The position numbers were made by a program, and so were the translations under genes. From Panagrolaimus kolymaensis (Eukaryota; Nematoda; Chromadorea; Rhabditida; Panagrolaimidae), in contig JAJQJQ010000098.1 in the NCBI GenBank assembly GCA_028622995.1, forward strand, positions 106,087-170,086: a DNA stretch of 64,000 nucleotides, in the 5' to 3' direction. A model generated the notes under the pieces. That model was not told the origin of the DNA. It was given only the letters and a program-made list of their open reading frames with translations, and ran no database searches. Below are positions 51,517-63,979 of the stretch, piece after piece. Within the stretch, counting starts at the first letter, position 1, and every line of letters begins with the position of its first letter.

Positions 51517-52216
51517 TTTTTGCATCAAAATATTTGATTTTTATTAATAGAAAACATATAAAAGTTTGAAGCTGCAGAAATCTCTGCCATCGATTTGTTG
51601 GAAAAGACCAGAAAAATTAAATTATGAGGTTTTTTATACTCGTCTGATAAACAAATTTTTTGCATCAAAATATTTGACTTTTATTAATAGAAAACATATA
51701 AAAGTTTGAAGCTGCAGAAATCTCTGCCATCGATTTGGTGGAAAAGACCAGAAAAATTAAATTATGAGGTTTTTTATACTCGTCTGATAAACAAATTTTT
51801 TGCATCAAAATATTTGATTTTTATTAATAGAAAACATATAAAAGTTTGAAGCTGCAGAAATCTCTGCCATCGATTTGGTGGAAAAGACCAGAAAAATTAA
51901 ATTATGAGGTTTTTTATACTCGTCTGATAAACAAATTTTTTGCATCAAAATATTTGATTTTTATTAATAGAAAACATATAAAAGTTTGAAGCTGCAGAAA
52001 TCTCTGCCATCGATTTGGTGGAAAAGACCAGAAAAATTAAATTATGAGGTTTTTTATACTCGTCTGATAAACAAATTTTTTGCATCAAAATATTTGATTT
52101 TTATTAATAGAAAACATATAAAAGTTTGAAGCTGCAGAAATCTCTGCCATCGATTTGGTGGAAAAGACAAGAAAAATTAAATTATGAGGTTTTTTATACT
52201 CGTCTGATAAACAAAT
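51517..52216 (+). repeat. 560-bp unit with TTTGTTGG, copy 2 plus one P
   Basis: P with G82T, P with T22C, P, P, Q. It equals the preceding unit with one extra P monomer, so it is 700 bp long. Confidence 0.82.
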
Positions 52217-52636
52217 TTTTTGCATCAAAATATTTGATTTTTATTAATAGAAAACATATAAAAGTTTGAAGCTGCAGAAATCTCTGCCATCGATTTGGTG
52301 GAAAAGACCAGAAAAATTAAATTATGAGGTTTTTTATACTCGTCTGATAAACAAATTTTTTGCATCAAAATATTTGATTTTTATTAATAGAAAACATATA
52401 AAAGTTTGTAGCTGCAGAAATCTCTGCCATCGATTTGGTGGAAAAGACAAGAAAAATTAAATTATGAGGTTTTTTATACTCGTCTGATAAACAAATTTTT
52501 TGCATCAAAATATTTGATTTTTATTAATAGAAAACATATAAAAGTTTGAAGCTGCAGAAATCTCTGCCATCGATTTGGTGGAACAGAACCCAAAAATTAA
52601 ATTATGAGGTTTTTTATACTCGTCTGATAAACAAAT
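52217..52636 (+). repeat. Three monomers P, Q, N with a GTTTGTAG change
   Basis: The Q monomer at 52357 has A53T (GTTTGTAGCTG), which removes the frame's TGA and lets a TTG-initiated 64-codon frame run 52266-52460. I do not regard this as a gene. The N monomer at 52497 is the only N until 55017. Confidence 0.75.
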
Positions 52637-55600
52637 TTTTTGCATCAAAATATTTGATTTTTATTAATAGAAAACATATAAAAGTTTGAAGCTGCAGAAA
52701 TCTCTGCCATCGATTTGGTGGAAAAGACCAGAAAAATTAAATTATGAGGTTTTTTATACTCGTCTGATAAACAAATTTTTTGCATCAAAATATTTGATTT
52801 TTATTAATAGAAAACATATAAAAGTTTGAAGCTGCAGAAATCTCTGCCATCGATTTGGTGGAAAAGACAAGAAAAATTAAATTATGAGGTTTTTTATACT
52901 CGTCTGATAAACAAATTTTTTGCATCAAAATATTTGATTTTTATTAATAGAAAACATATAAAAGTTTGAAGCTGCAGAAATCTCTGCCATCGATTTGGTG
53001 GAAAAGACCAGAAAAATTAAATTATGAGGTTTTTTATACTCGTCTGATAAACAAATTTTTTGCATCAAAATATTTGATTTTTATTAATAGAAAACATATA
53101 AAAGTTTGAAGCTGCAGAAATCTCTGCCATCGATTTGGTGGAAAAGACAAGAAAAATTAAATTATGAGGTTTTTTATACTCGTCTGATAAACAAATTTTT
53201 TGCATCAAAATATTTGATTTTTATTAATAGAAAACATATAAAAGTTTGAAGCTGCAGAAATCTCTGCCATCGATTTGGTGGAAAAGACCAGAAAAATTAA
53301 ATTATGAGGTTTTTTATACTCGTCTGATAAACAAATTTTTTGCATCAAAATATTTGATTTTTATTAATAGAAAACATATAAAAGTTTGAAGCTGCAGAAA
53401 TCTCTGCCATCGATTTGGTGGAAAAGACAAGAAAAATTAAATTATGAGGTTTTTTATACTCGTCTGATAAACAAATTTTTTGCATCAAAATATTTGATTT
53501 TTATTAATAGAAAACATATAAAAGTTTGAAGCTGCAGAAATCTCTGCCATCGATTTGGTGGAAAAGACCAGAAAAATTAAATTATGAGGTTTTTTATACT
53601 CGTCTGATAAACAAATTTTTTGCATCAAAATATTTGATTTTTATTAATAGAAAACATATAAAAGTTTGAAGCTGCAGAAATCTCTGCCATCGATTTGGTG
53701 GAAAAGACCAGAAAAATTAAATTATGAGGTTTTTTATACTCGTCTGATAAACAAATTTTTTGCATCAAAATATTTGATTTTTATTAATAGAAAACATATA
53801 AAAGTTTGAAGCTGCAGAAATCTCTGCCATCGATTTGGTGGAAAAGACAAGAAAAATTAAATTATGAGGTTTTTTATACTCGTCTGATAAACAAATTTTT
53901 TGCATCAAAATATTTGATTTTTATTAATAGAAAACATATAAAAGTTTGAAGCTGCAGAAATCTCTGCCATCGATTTGGTGGAAAAGACCAGAAAAATTAA
54001 ATTATGAGGTTTTTTATACTCGTCTGATAAACAAATTTTTTGCATCAAAATATTTGATTTTTATTAATAGAAAACATATAAAAGTTTGAAGCTGCAGAAA
54101 TCTCTGCCATCGATTTGGTGGAAAAGACCAGAAAAATTAAATTATGAGGTTTTTTATACTCGTCTGATAAACAAATTTTTTGCATCAAAATATTTGATTT
54201 TTATTAATAGAAAACATATAAAAGTTTGAAGCTGCAGAAATCTCTGCCATCGATTTGGTGGAAAAGACCAGAAAAATTAAATTATGAGGTTTTTTATACT
54301 CGTCTGATAAACAAATTTTTTGCATCAAAATATTTGATTTTTATTAATAGAAAACATATAAAAGTTTGAAGCTGCAGAAATCTCTGCCATCGATTTGGTG
54401 GAAAAGACAAGAAAAATTAAATTATGAGGTTTTTTATACTCGTCTGATAAACAAATTTTTTGCATCAAAATATTTGATTTTTATTAATAGAAAACATATA
54501 AAAGTTTGAAGCTGCAGAAATCTCTGCCATCGATTTGGTGGAAAAGACCAGAAAAATTAAATTATGAGGTTTTTTATACTCGTCTGATAAACAAATTTTT
54601 TGCATCAAAATATTTGATTTTTATTAATAGAAAACATATAAAAGTTTGAAGCTGCAGAAATCTCTGCCATCGATTTGGTGGAAAAGACAAGAAAAATTAA
54701 ATTATGAGGTTTTTTATACTCGTCTGATAAACAAATTTTTTGCATCAAAATATTTGATTTTTATTAATAGAAAACATATAAAAGTTTGAAGCTGCAGAAA
54801 TCTCTGCCATCGATTTGGTGGAAAAGACCAGAAAAATTAAATTATGAGGTTTTTTATACTCGTCTGATAAACAAATTTTTTGCATCAAAATATTTGATTT
54901 TTATTAATAGAAAACATATAAAAGTTTGAAGCTGCAGAAATCTCTGCCATCGATTTGGTGGAAAAGACAAGAAAAATTAAATTATGAGGTTTTTTATACT
55001 CGTCTGATAAACAAATTTTTTGCATCAAAATATTTGATTTTTATTAATAGAAAACATATAAAAGTTTGAAGCTGCAGAAATCTTTGCCATCGATTTGGTG
55101 GAACACAACCCAAAAATTAAATTATGAGGTTTTTTATACTCGTCTGATAAACAAATTTTTTGCATCAAAATATTTGATTTTTATTAATAGAAAACATATA
55201 AAAGTTTGAAGCTGCAGAAATCTCTGCCATCGATTTGGTGGAAAAGACCAGAAAAATTAAATTATGAGGTTTTTTATACTCGTCTGATAAACAAATTTTT
55301 TGCATCAAAATATTTGATTTTTATTAATAGAAAACATATAAAAGTTTGAAGCTGCAGAAATCTCTGCCATCGATTTGGTGGAAAAGACAAGAAAAATTAA
55401 ATTATGAGGTTTTTTTTACTCGTCTGATAAACAAATTTTTTGCATCAAAATATTTGATTTTTATTAATAGAAAACATATAAAAGTTTGAAGCTGCAGAAA
55501 TCTCTGCCATCGATTTGGTGGAAAAGACAAGAAAAATTAAATTATGAGGTTTTTTATACTCGTCTGATAAACAAATTTTTTGCATCAAAATATTTGATTT

Positions 55601-56836
55601 TTATTAATAGAAAACATATAAAAGTTTGAAGCTGCAGAAATCTCTGCCATCGATTTGGTGGAAAAGACCAGAAAAATTAAATTATGAGGTTTTTTATACT
55701 CGTCTGATAAACAAATTTTTTGCATCAAAATATTTGATTTTTATTAATAGAAAACATATAAAAGTTTGAAGCTGCAGAAATCTCTGCCATCGATTTGGTG
55801 GAAAAGACCAGAAAAATTAAATTATGAGGTTTTTTATACTCGTCTGATAAACAAATTTTTTGCATCAAAATATTTGATTTTTATTAATAGAAAACATATA
55901 AAAGTTTGAAGCTGCAGAAATCTCTGCCTTCGATTTGGTGGAAAAGACCAGAAAAATTAAATTATGAGGTTTTTTATACTCGTCTGATAAACAAATTTTT
56001 TGCATCAAAATATTTGATTTTTATTAATAGAAAACATATAAAAGTTTGAAGCTGCAGAAATCTCTGCCATCGATTTGGTGGAAAAGACAAGAAAAATTAA
56101 ATTATGAGGTTTTTTATACTCGTCTGATAAACAAATTTTTTGCATCAAAATATTTGATTTTTATTAATAGAAAACATATAAAAGTTTGAAGCTGCAGAAA
56201 TCTCTGCCATCGATTTGGTGGAAAAGACCAGAAAAATTAAATTATGAGGTTTTTTATACTCGTCTGATAAACAAATTTTTTGCATCAAAATATTTGATTT
56301 TTATTAATAGAAAACATATAAAAGTTTGAAGCTGCAGAAATCTCTGCCTTCGATTTGGTGGAAAAGACCAGAAAAATTAAATTATGAGGTTTTTTATACT
56401 CGTCTGATAAACAAATTTTTTGCATCAAAATATTTGATTTTTATTAATAGAAAACATATAAAAGTTTGAAGCTGCAGAAATCTCTGCCATCGATTTGGTG
56501 GAAAAGACCAGAAAAATTAAATTATGAGGTTTTTTATACTCGTCTGATAAACAAATTTTTTGCATCAAAATATTTGATTTTTATTAATAGAAAACATATA
56601 AAAGTTTGAAGCTGCAGAAATCTCTGCCTTCGATTTGGTGGAAAAGACCAGAAAAATTAAATTATGAGGTTTTTTATACTCGTCTGATAAACAAATTTTT
56701 TGCATCAAAATATTTGATTTTTATTAATAGAAAACATATAAAAGTTTGAAGCTGCAGAAATCTCTGCCATCGATTTGGTGGAACAGAACCCAAAAATTAA
56801 ATTATGAGGTTTTTTATACTCGTCTGATAAACAAAT
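52637..56836 (+). repeat. P/Q-rich block
   Basis: Thirty monomers. The first seventeen (52637-55016) contain only P and Q in the order PQPQPQPPQPPPQPQPQ, a partly eroded dimer like that at 41857. An isolated N with C68T and G90C lies at 55017. A Q with A120T (TTTTTTTTACTC) is at 55297. P monomers with A73T (TGCCTTCGAT), which lose the ClaI site, occur at 55857, 56277 and 56557. All tails are G130. Confidence 0.78.
55017..55156 (+). repeat. N monomer with C68T and G90C (copy 4 of 4)
   Basis: Same linked pair as at 40737, 48297 and 49277, but here between Q and P monomers, without the flanking N copies of the other three. This suggests transfer of a short tract, or loss of its neighbours. Confidence 0.85.
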
Positions 56837-56975
56837 TTTTTGCATCAAAATATTTGATTTTTATTAATAGAAAACATATAAAAGTTTGAAGCTGCAGAAA
56901 TCTCTGCCATCGATTTGGTGGAACAGAACCCAAAATTAAATTATGAGGTTTTTTATACTCGTCTGATAAACAAAT
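56837..56975 (+). repeat. 139-bp N monomer, one A lost in the A run after the box
   Basis: CCCAAAATTAAA instead of CCCAAAAATTAAA, a one-base contraction of the A5 run at 96-100. It is the only copy of this change I found and shifts the array phase by one base up to 61456. Confidence 0.88.
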
Positions 56976-59900
56976 TTTTTGCATCAAAATATTTGATTTT
57001 TATTAATAGAAAACATATAAAAGTTTGAAGCTGCAGAAATCTCTGCCATCGATTTGGTGGAAAAGACCAGAAAAATTAAATTATGAGGTTTTTTATACTC
57101 ATCTGATAAACAAATTTTTTGCATCAAAATATTTGATTTTTATTAATAGAAAACATATAAAAGTTTGAAGCTGCAGAAATCTCTGCCATCGATTTGGTGG
57201 AAAAGACAAGAAAAATTAAATTATGAGGTTTTTTATACTCGTCTGATAAACAAATTTTTTGCATCAAAATATTTGACTTTTATTAATAGAAAACATATAA
57301 AAGTTTGAAGCTGCAGAAATCTCTGCCATCGATTTGGTGGAAAAGACCAGAAAAATTAAATTATGAGGTTTTTTATACTCGTCTGATAAACAAATTTTTT
57401 GCATCAAAATATTTGATTTTTATTAATAGAAAACATATAAAAGTTTGAAGCTGCAGAAATCTCTGCCATCGATTTGGTGGAAAAGACAAGAAAAATTAAA
57501 TTATGAGGTTTTTTATACTCGTCTGATAAACAAATTTTTTGCATCAAAATATTTGATTTTTATTAATAGAAAACATATAAAAGTTTGAAGCTGCAGAAAT
57601 CTCTGCCATCGATTTGGTGGAACAGAACCCAAAAATTAAATTATGAGGTTTTTTATACTCGTCTGATAAACAAATTTTTTGCATCAAAATATTTGATTTT
57701 TATTAATAGAAAACATATAAAAGTTTGAAGCTGCAGAAATCTCTGCCATCGATTTGGTGGAAAAGACAAGAAAAATTAAATTATGAGGTTTTTTATACTC
57801 GTCTGATAAACAAATTTTTTGCATCAAAATATTTGATTTTTATTAATAGAAAACATATAAAAGTTTGAAGCTGCAGAAATCTCTGCCATCGATTTGGTGG
57901 AAAAGACAAGAAAAATTAAATTATGAGGTTTTTTATACTCGTCTGATAAACAAATTTTTTGCATCAAAATATTTGATTTTTATTAATAGAAAACATATAA
58001 AAGTTTGAAGCTGCAGAAATCTCTGCCATCGATTTGGTGGAACAGAACCCAAAAATTAAATTATGAGGTTTTTTATACTCGTCTGATAAACAAATTTTTT
58101 GCATCAAAATATTTGATTTTTATTAATAGAAAACATATAAAAGTTTGAAGCTGCAGAAATCTCTGCCATCGATTTGGTGGAAAAGACAAGAAAAATTAAA
58201 TTATGAGGTTTTTTATACTCGTCTGATAAACAAATTTTTTGCATCAAAATATTTGACTTTTATTAATAGAAAACATATAAAAGTTTGAAGCTGCAGAAAT
58301 CTCTGCCATCGATTTGGTGGAAAAGACCAGAAAAATTAAATTATGAGGTTTTTTATACTCGTCTGATAAACAAATTTTTTGCATCAAAATATTTGATTTT
58401 TATTAATAGAAAACATATAAAAGTTTGAAGCTGCAGAAATCTCTGCCATCGATTTGGTGGAAAAGACCAGAAAAATTAAATTATGAGGTTTTTTATACTC
58501 GTCTGATAAACAAATTTTTTGCATCAAAATATTTGATTTTTATTAATAGAAAACATATAAAAGTTTGAAGCTGCAGAAATCTCTGCCATCGATTTGGTGG
58601 AAAAGACAAGAAAAATTAAATTATGAGGTTTTTTATACTCGTCTGATAAACAAATTTTTTGCATCAAAATATTTGATTTTTATTAATAGAAAACATATAA
58701 AAGTTTGAAGCTGCAGAAATCTCTGCCATCGATTTGGTGGAAAAGACAAGAAAAATTAAATTATGAGGTTTTTTATACTCGTCTGATAAACAAATTTTTT
58801 GCATCAAAATATTTGATTTTTATTAATAGAAAACATATAAAAGTTTGAAGCTGCAGAAATCTCTGCCATCGATTTGGTGGAAAAGACAAGAAAAATTAAA
58901 TTATGAGGTTTTTTATACTCGTCTGATAAACAAATTTTTTGCATCAAAATATTTGATTTTTATTAATAGAAAACATATAAAAGTTTGAAGCTGCAGAAAT
59001 CTCTGCCATCGATTTGGTGGAAAAGACAAGAAAAATTAAATTATGAGGTTTTTTATACTCGTCTGATAAACAAATTTTTTGCATCAAAATATTTGATTTT
59101 TATTAATAGAAAACATATAAAAGTTTGAAGCTGCAGAAATCTCTGCCATCGATTTGGTGGAAAAGACCAGAAAAATTAAATTATGAGGTTTTTTATACTC
59201 GTCTGATAAACAAATTTTTTGCATCAAAATATTTGATTTTTATTAATAGAAAACATATAAAAGTTTGAAGCTGCAGAAATCTCTGCCATCGATTTGGTGG
59301 AAAAGACCAGAAAAATTAAATTATGAGGTTTTTTATACTCGTCTGATAAACAAATTTTTTGCATCAAAATATTTGATTTTTATTAATAGAAAACATATAA
59401 AAGTTTGAAGCTGCAGAAATCTCTGCCATCGATTTGGTGGAAAAGACCAGAAAAATTAAATTATGAGGTTTTTTATACTCGTCTGATAAACAAATTTTTT
59501 GCATCAAAATATTTGATTTTTATTAATAGAAAACATATAAAAGTTTGAAGCTGCAGAAATCTCTGCCATCGATTTGGTGGAAAAGACAAGAAAAATTAAA
59601 TTATGAGGTTTTTTATACTCGTCTGATAAACAAATTTTTTGCATCAAAATATTTGATTTTTATTAATAGAAAACATATAAAAGTTTGAAGCTGCAGAAAT
59701 CTCTGCCATCGATTTGGTGGAAAAGACAAGAAAAATTAAATTATGAGGTTTTTTATACTCGTCTGATAAACAAATTTTTTGCATCAAAATATTTGATTTT
59801 TATTAATAGAAAACATATAAAAGTTTGAAGCTGCAGAAATCTCTGCCATCGATTTGGTGGAACAGAACCCAAAAATTAAATTATGAGGTTTTTTATACTC

Positions 59901-62900
59901 GTCTGATAAACAAATTTTTTGCATCAAAATATTTGATTTTTATTAATAGAAAACATATAAAAGTTTGAAGCTGCAGAAATCTCTGCCATCGATTTGGTGG
60001 AAAAGACCAGAAAAATTAAATTATGAGGTTTTTTATACTCGTCTGATAAACAAATTTTTTGCATCAAAATATTTGATTTTTATTAATAGAAAACATATAA
60101 AAGTTTGAAGCTGCAGAAATCTCTGCCATCGATTTGGTGGAAAAGACAAGAAAAATTAAATTATGAGGTTTTTTATACTCGTCTGATAAACAAATTTTTT
60201 GCATCAAAATATTTGACTTTTATTAATAGAAAACATATAAAAGTTTGAAGCTGCAGAAATCTCTGCCATCGATTTGGTGGAAAAGACCAGAAAAATTAAA
60301 TTATGAGGTTTTTTATACTCGTCTGATAAACAAATTTTTTGCATCAAAATATTTGATTTTTATTAATAGAAAACATATAAAAGTTTGAAGCTGCAGAAAT
60401 CTCTGCCATCGATTTGGTGGAAAAGACAAGAAAAATTAAATTATGAGGTTTTTTATACTCGTCTGATAAACAAATTTTTTGCATCAAAATATTTGATTTT
60501 TATTAATAGAAAACATATAAAAGTTTGAAGCTGCAGAAATCTCTGCCATCGATTTGGTGGAACAGAACCCAAAAATTAAATTATGAGGTTTTTTATACTC
60601 GTCTGATAAACAAATTTTTTGCATCAAAATATTTGATTTTTATTAATAGAAAACATATAAAAGTTTGAAGCTGCAGAAATCTCTGCCTTCGATTTGGTGG
60701 AAAAGACCAGAAAAATTAAATTATGAGGTTTTTTATACTCGTCTGATAAACAAATTTTTTGCATCAAAATATTTGATTTTTATTAATAGAAAACATATAA
60801 AAGTTTGAAGCTGCAGAAATCTCTGCCATCGATTTGGTGGAAAAGACAAGAAAAATTAAATTATGAGGTTTTTTATACTCGTCTGATAAACAAATTTTTT
60901 GCATCAAAATATTTGATTTTTATTAATAGAAAACATATAAAAGTTTGAAGCTGCAGAAATCTCTGCCATCGATTTGGTGGAAAAGACCAGAAAAATTAAA
61001 TTATGAGGTTTTTTATACTCGTCTGATAAACAAATTTTTTGCATCAAAATATTTGATTTTTATTAATAGAAAACATATAAAAGTTTGAAGCTGCAGAAAT
61101 CTCTGCCTTCGATTTGGTGGAAAAGACCAGAAAAATTAAATTATGAGGTTTTTTATACTCGTCTGATAAACAAATTTTTTGCATCAAAATATTTGATTTT
61201 TATTAATAGAAAACATATAAAAGTTTGAAGCTGCAGAAATCTCTGCCATCGATTTGGTGGAAAAGACAAGAAAAATTAAATTATGAGGTTTTTTATACTC
61301 GTCTGATAAACAAATTTTTTGCATCAAAATATTTGATTTTTATTAATAGAAAACATATAAAAGTTTGAAGCTGCAGAAATCTCTGCCATCGATTTGGTGG
61401 AACAGAACCCAAAAATTAAATTATGAGGTTTTTTATACTCGTCTGATAAACAAATTTTTTGCATCAAAATATTTGATTTTTATTAATAGAAAACATATAA
61501 AAGTTTGAAGCTGCAGAAATCTCTGCCATCGATTTGGTGGAAAAGACCAGAAAAATTAAATTATGAGGTTTTTATATACTCGTCTGATAAACAAATTTTT
61601 TGCATCAAAATATTGATTTTTATTAATAGAAAACATATAAAAGTTTGAAGCTGCAGAAATCTCTGCCATCGATTTGGTGGAAAAGACAAGAAAAATTAAA
61701 TTATGAGGTTTTTTATACTCGTCTGATAAACAAATTTTTTGCATCAAAATATTTGACTTTTATTAATAGAAAACATATAAAAGTTTGAAGCTGCAGAAAT
61801 CTCTGCCATCGATTTGGTGGAAAAGACCAGAAAAATTAAATTATGAGGTTTTTTATACTCGTCTGATAAACAAATTTTTTGCATCAAAATATTTGATTTT
61901 TATTAATAGAAAACATATAAAAGTTTGAAGCTGCAGAAATCTCTGCCATCGATTTGGTGGAAAAGACAAGAAAAATTAAATTATGAGGTTTTTTATACTC
62001 GTCTGATAAACAAATTTTTTGCATCAAAATATTTGATTTTTATTAATAGAAAACATATAAAAGTTTGAAGCTGCAGAAATCTCTGCCATCGATTTGGTGG
62101 AACAGAACCCAAAAATTAAATTATGAGGTTTTTTATACTCGTCTGATAAACAAATTTTTTGCATCAAAATATTTGATTTTTATTAATAGAAAACATATAA
62201 AAGTTTGAAGCTGCAGAAATCTCTGCCATCGATTTGGTGGAACAGAACCCAAAAATTAAATTATGAGGTTTTTTATACTCGTCTGATAAACAAATTTTTT
62301 GCATCAAAATATTTGATTTTTATTAATAGAAAACATATAAAAGTTTGAAGCTGCAGAAATCTCTGCCATCGATTTGGTGGAAAAGACCAGAAAAATTAAA
62401 TTATGAGGTTTTTTATACTCGTCTGATAAACAAATTTTTTGCATCAAAATATTTGATTTTTATTAATAGAAAACATATAAAAGTTTGAAGCTGCAGAAAT
62501 CTCTGCCATCGATTTGGTGGAAAAGACAAGAAAAATTAAATTATGAGGTTTTTTATACTCGTCTGATAAACAAATTTTTTGCATCAAAATATTTGACTTT
62601 TATTAATAGAAAACATATAAAAGTTTGAAGCTGCAGAAATCTCTGCCATCGATTTGGTGGAAAAGACCAGAAAAATTAAATTATGAGGTTTTTTATACTC
62701 GTCTGATAAACAAATTTTTTGCATCAAAATATTTGATTTTTATTAATAGAAAACATATAAAAGTTTGAAGCTGCAGAAATCTCTGCCATCGATTTGGTGG
62801 AAAAGACAAGAAAAATTAAATTATGAGGTTTTTTATACTCGTCTGATAAACAAATTTTTTGCATCAAAATATTTGATTTTTATTAATAGAAAACATATAA

Positions 62901-63695
62901 AAGTTTGAAGCTGCAGAAATCTCTGCCATCGATTTGGTGGAACAGAACCCAAAAATTAAATTATGAGGTTTTTTATACTCGTCTGATAAACAAATTTTTT
63001 GCATCAAAATATTTGATTTTTATTAATAGAAAACATATAAAAGTTTGAAGCTGCAGAAATCTCTGCCATCGATTTGGTGGAAAAGACCAGAAAAATTAAA
63101 TTATGAGGTTTTTTATACTCGTCTGATAAACAAATTTTTTGCATCAAAATATTTGATTTTTATTAATAGAAAACATATAAAAGTTTGAAGCTGCAGAAAT
63201 CTCTGCCATCGATTTGGTGGAAAAGACAAGAAAAATTAAATTATGAGGTTTTTTATACTCGTCTGATAAACAAATTTTTTGCATCAAAATATTTGATTTT
63301 TATTAATAGAAAACATATAAAAGTTTGAAGCTGCAGAAATCTCTGCCATCGATTTGGTGGAAAAGACCAGAAAAATTAAATTATGAGGTTTTTTATACTC
63401 GTCTGATAAACAAATTTTTTGCATCAAAATATTTGATTTTTATTAATAGAAAACATATAAAAGTTTGAAGCTGCAGAAATCTCTGCCATCGATTTGGTGG
63501 AAAAGACAAGAAAAATTAAATTATGAGGTTTTTTATACTCGTCTGATAAACAAATTTTTTGCATCAAAATATTTGATTTTTATTAATAGAAAACATATAA
63601 AAGTTTGAAGCTGCAGAAATCTCTGCCATCGATTTGGTGGAAAAGACAAGAAAAATTAAATTATGAGGTTTTTTATACTCGTCTGATAAACAAAT
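56976..63695 (+). repeat. Right block: P/Q/N with recurrent T22C and A73T monomers
   Basis: Forty-eight monomers, all with G130. P monomers with T22C recur with TTTGACTTTT ending at 57280, 58260, 60220, 61760 and 62600, and once more at 63720 in the following 144-bp monomer. The steps are 7, 14, 11, 6 and 8 monomers. Before each T22C copy lies a Q monomer. A73T P monomers appear at 60616 and 61036, three monomers apart as in the pair at 55857 and 56277, which points to copying between the blocks. The first monomer (56976) has G126A, removing one CpG. Confidence 0.8.
61456..61735 (+). repeat. Adjacent 141-bp and 139-bp monomers
   Basis: The first monomer reads GAGGTTTTTATATACTC, one base longer than GAGGTTTTTTATACTC; the next reads AAAATATTGATT with one T missing at 17-19. 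The two changes cancel in phase within about 45 bp. They open a 63-codon minus-strand frame at 61556-61747 that I reject. The pair may be real, or may be consensus error at homopolymers. Confidence 0.85.
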
Positions 63696-63839
63696 TTTTT
63701 GCATCAAAATATTTGACTTTTATTAATAGAGAAAACATATAAAAGTTTGAAGCTGCAGAAATCTCTGCCATCGATTTGGTGGAAAAGACCAGAAAAATTA
63801 AATTATGAGGTTTTTTTATACTCGTCTGATAAAACAAAT
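63696..63839 (+). repeat. 144-bp monomer with three insertions
   Basis: A T22C P monomer with AATAGAGAAAACA (two extra bases), an extra T in the T6 run and an extra A in ATAAAACAAAT. It is the most length-altered monomer in the window and holds 4 inserted bases. Sequencing error near a read or contig end, or the start of degeneration toward an array edge, would both explain it. Confidence 0.88.
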
Positions 63840-63979
63840 TTTTTGCATCAAAATATTTGATTTTTATTAATAGAAAACATATAAAAGTTTGAAGCTGCAG
63901 AAATCTCTGCCATCGATTTGGTGGAAAAGACCAGAAAAATTAAATTATGAGGTTTTTTATACTCGTCTGATAAACAAAT
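63840..63979 (+). repeat. Last complete monomer (type P, G130)
   Basis: A standard 140-bp P monomer immediately after the 144-bp copy, so the array resumes normal length before the window ends. Confidence 0.9.

Noticed and set aside
61556..61747. Open frame of 63 codons on the - strand
   Set aside because: Exists only because of the +1 and -1 length changes in the monomers at 61456 and 61597; the sequence is otherwise ordinary satellite.
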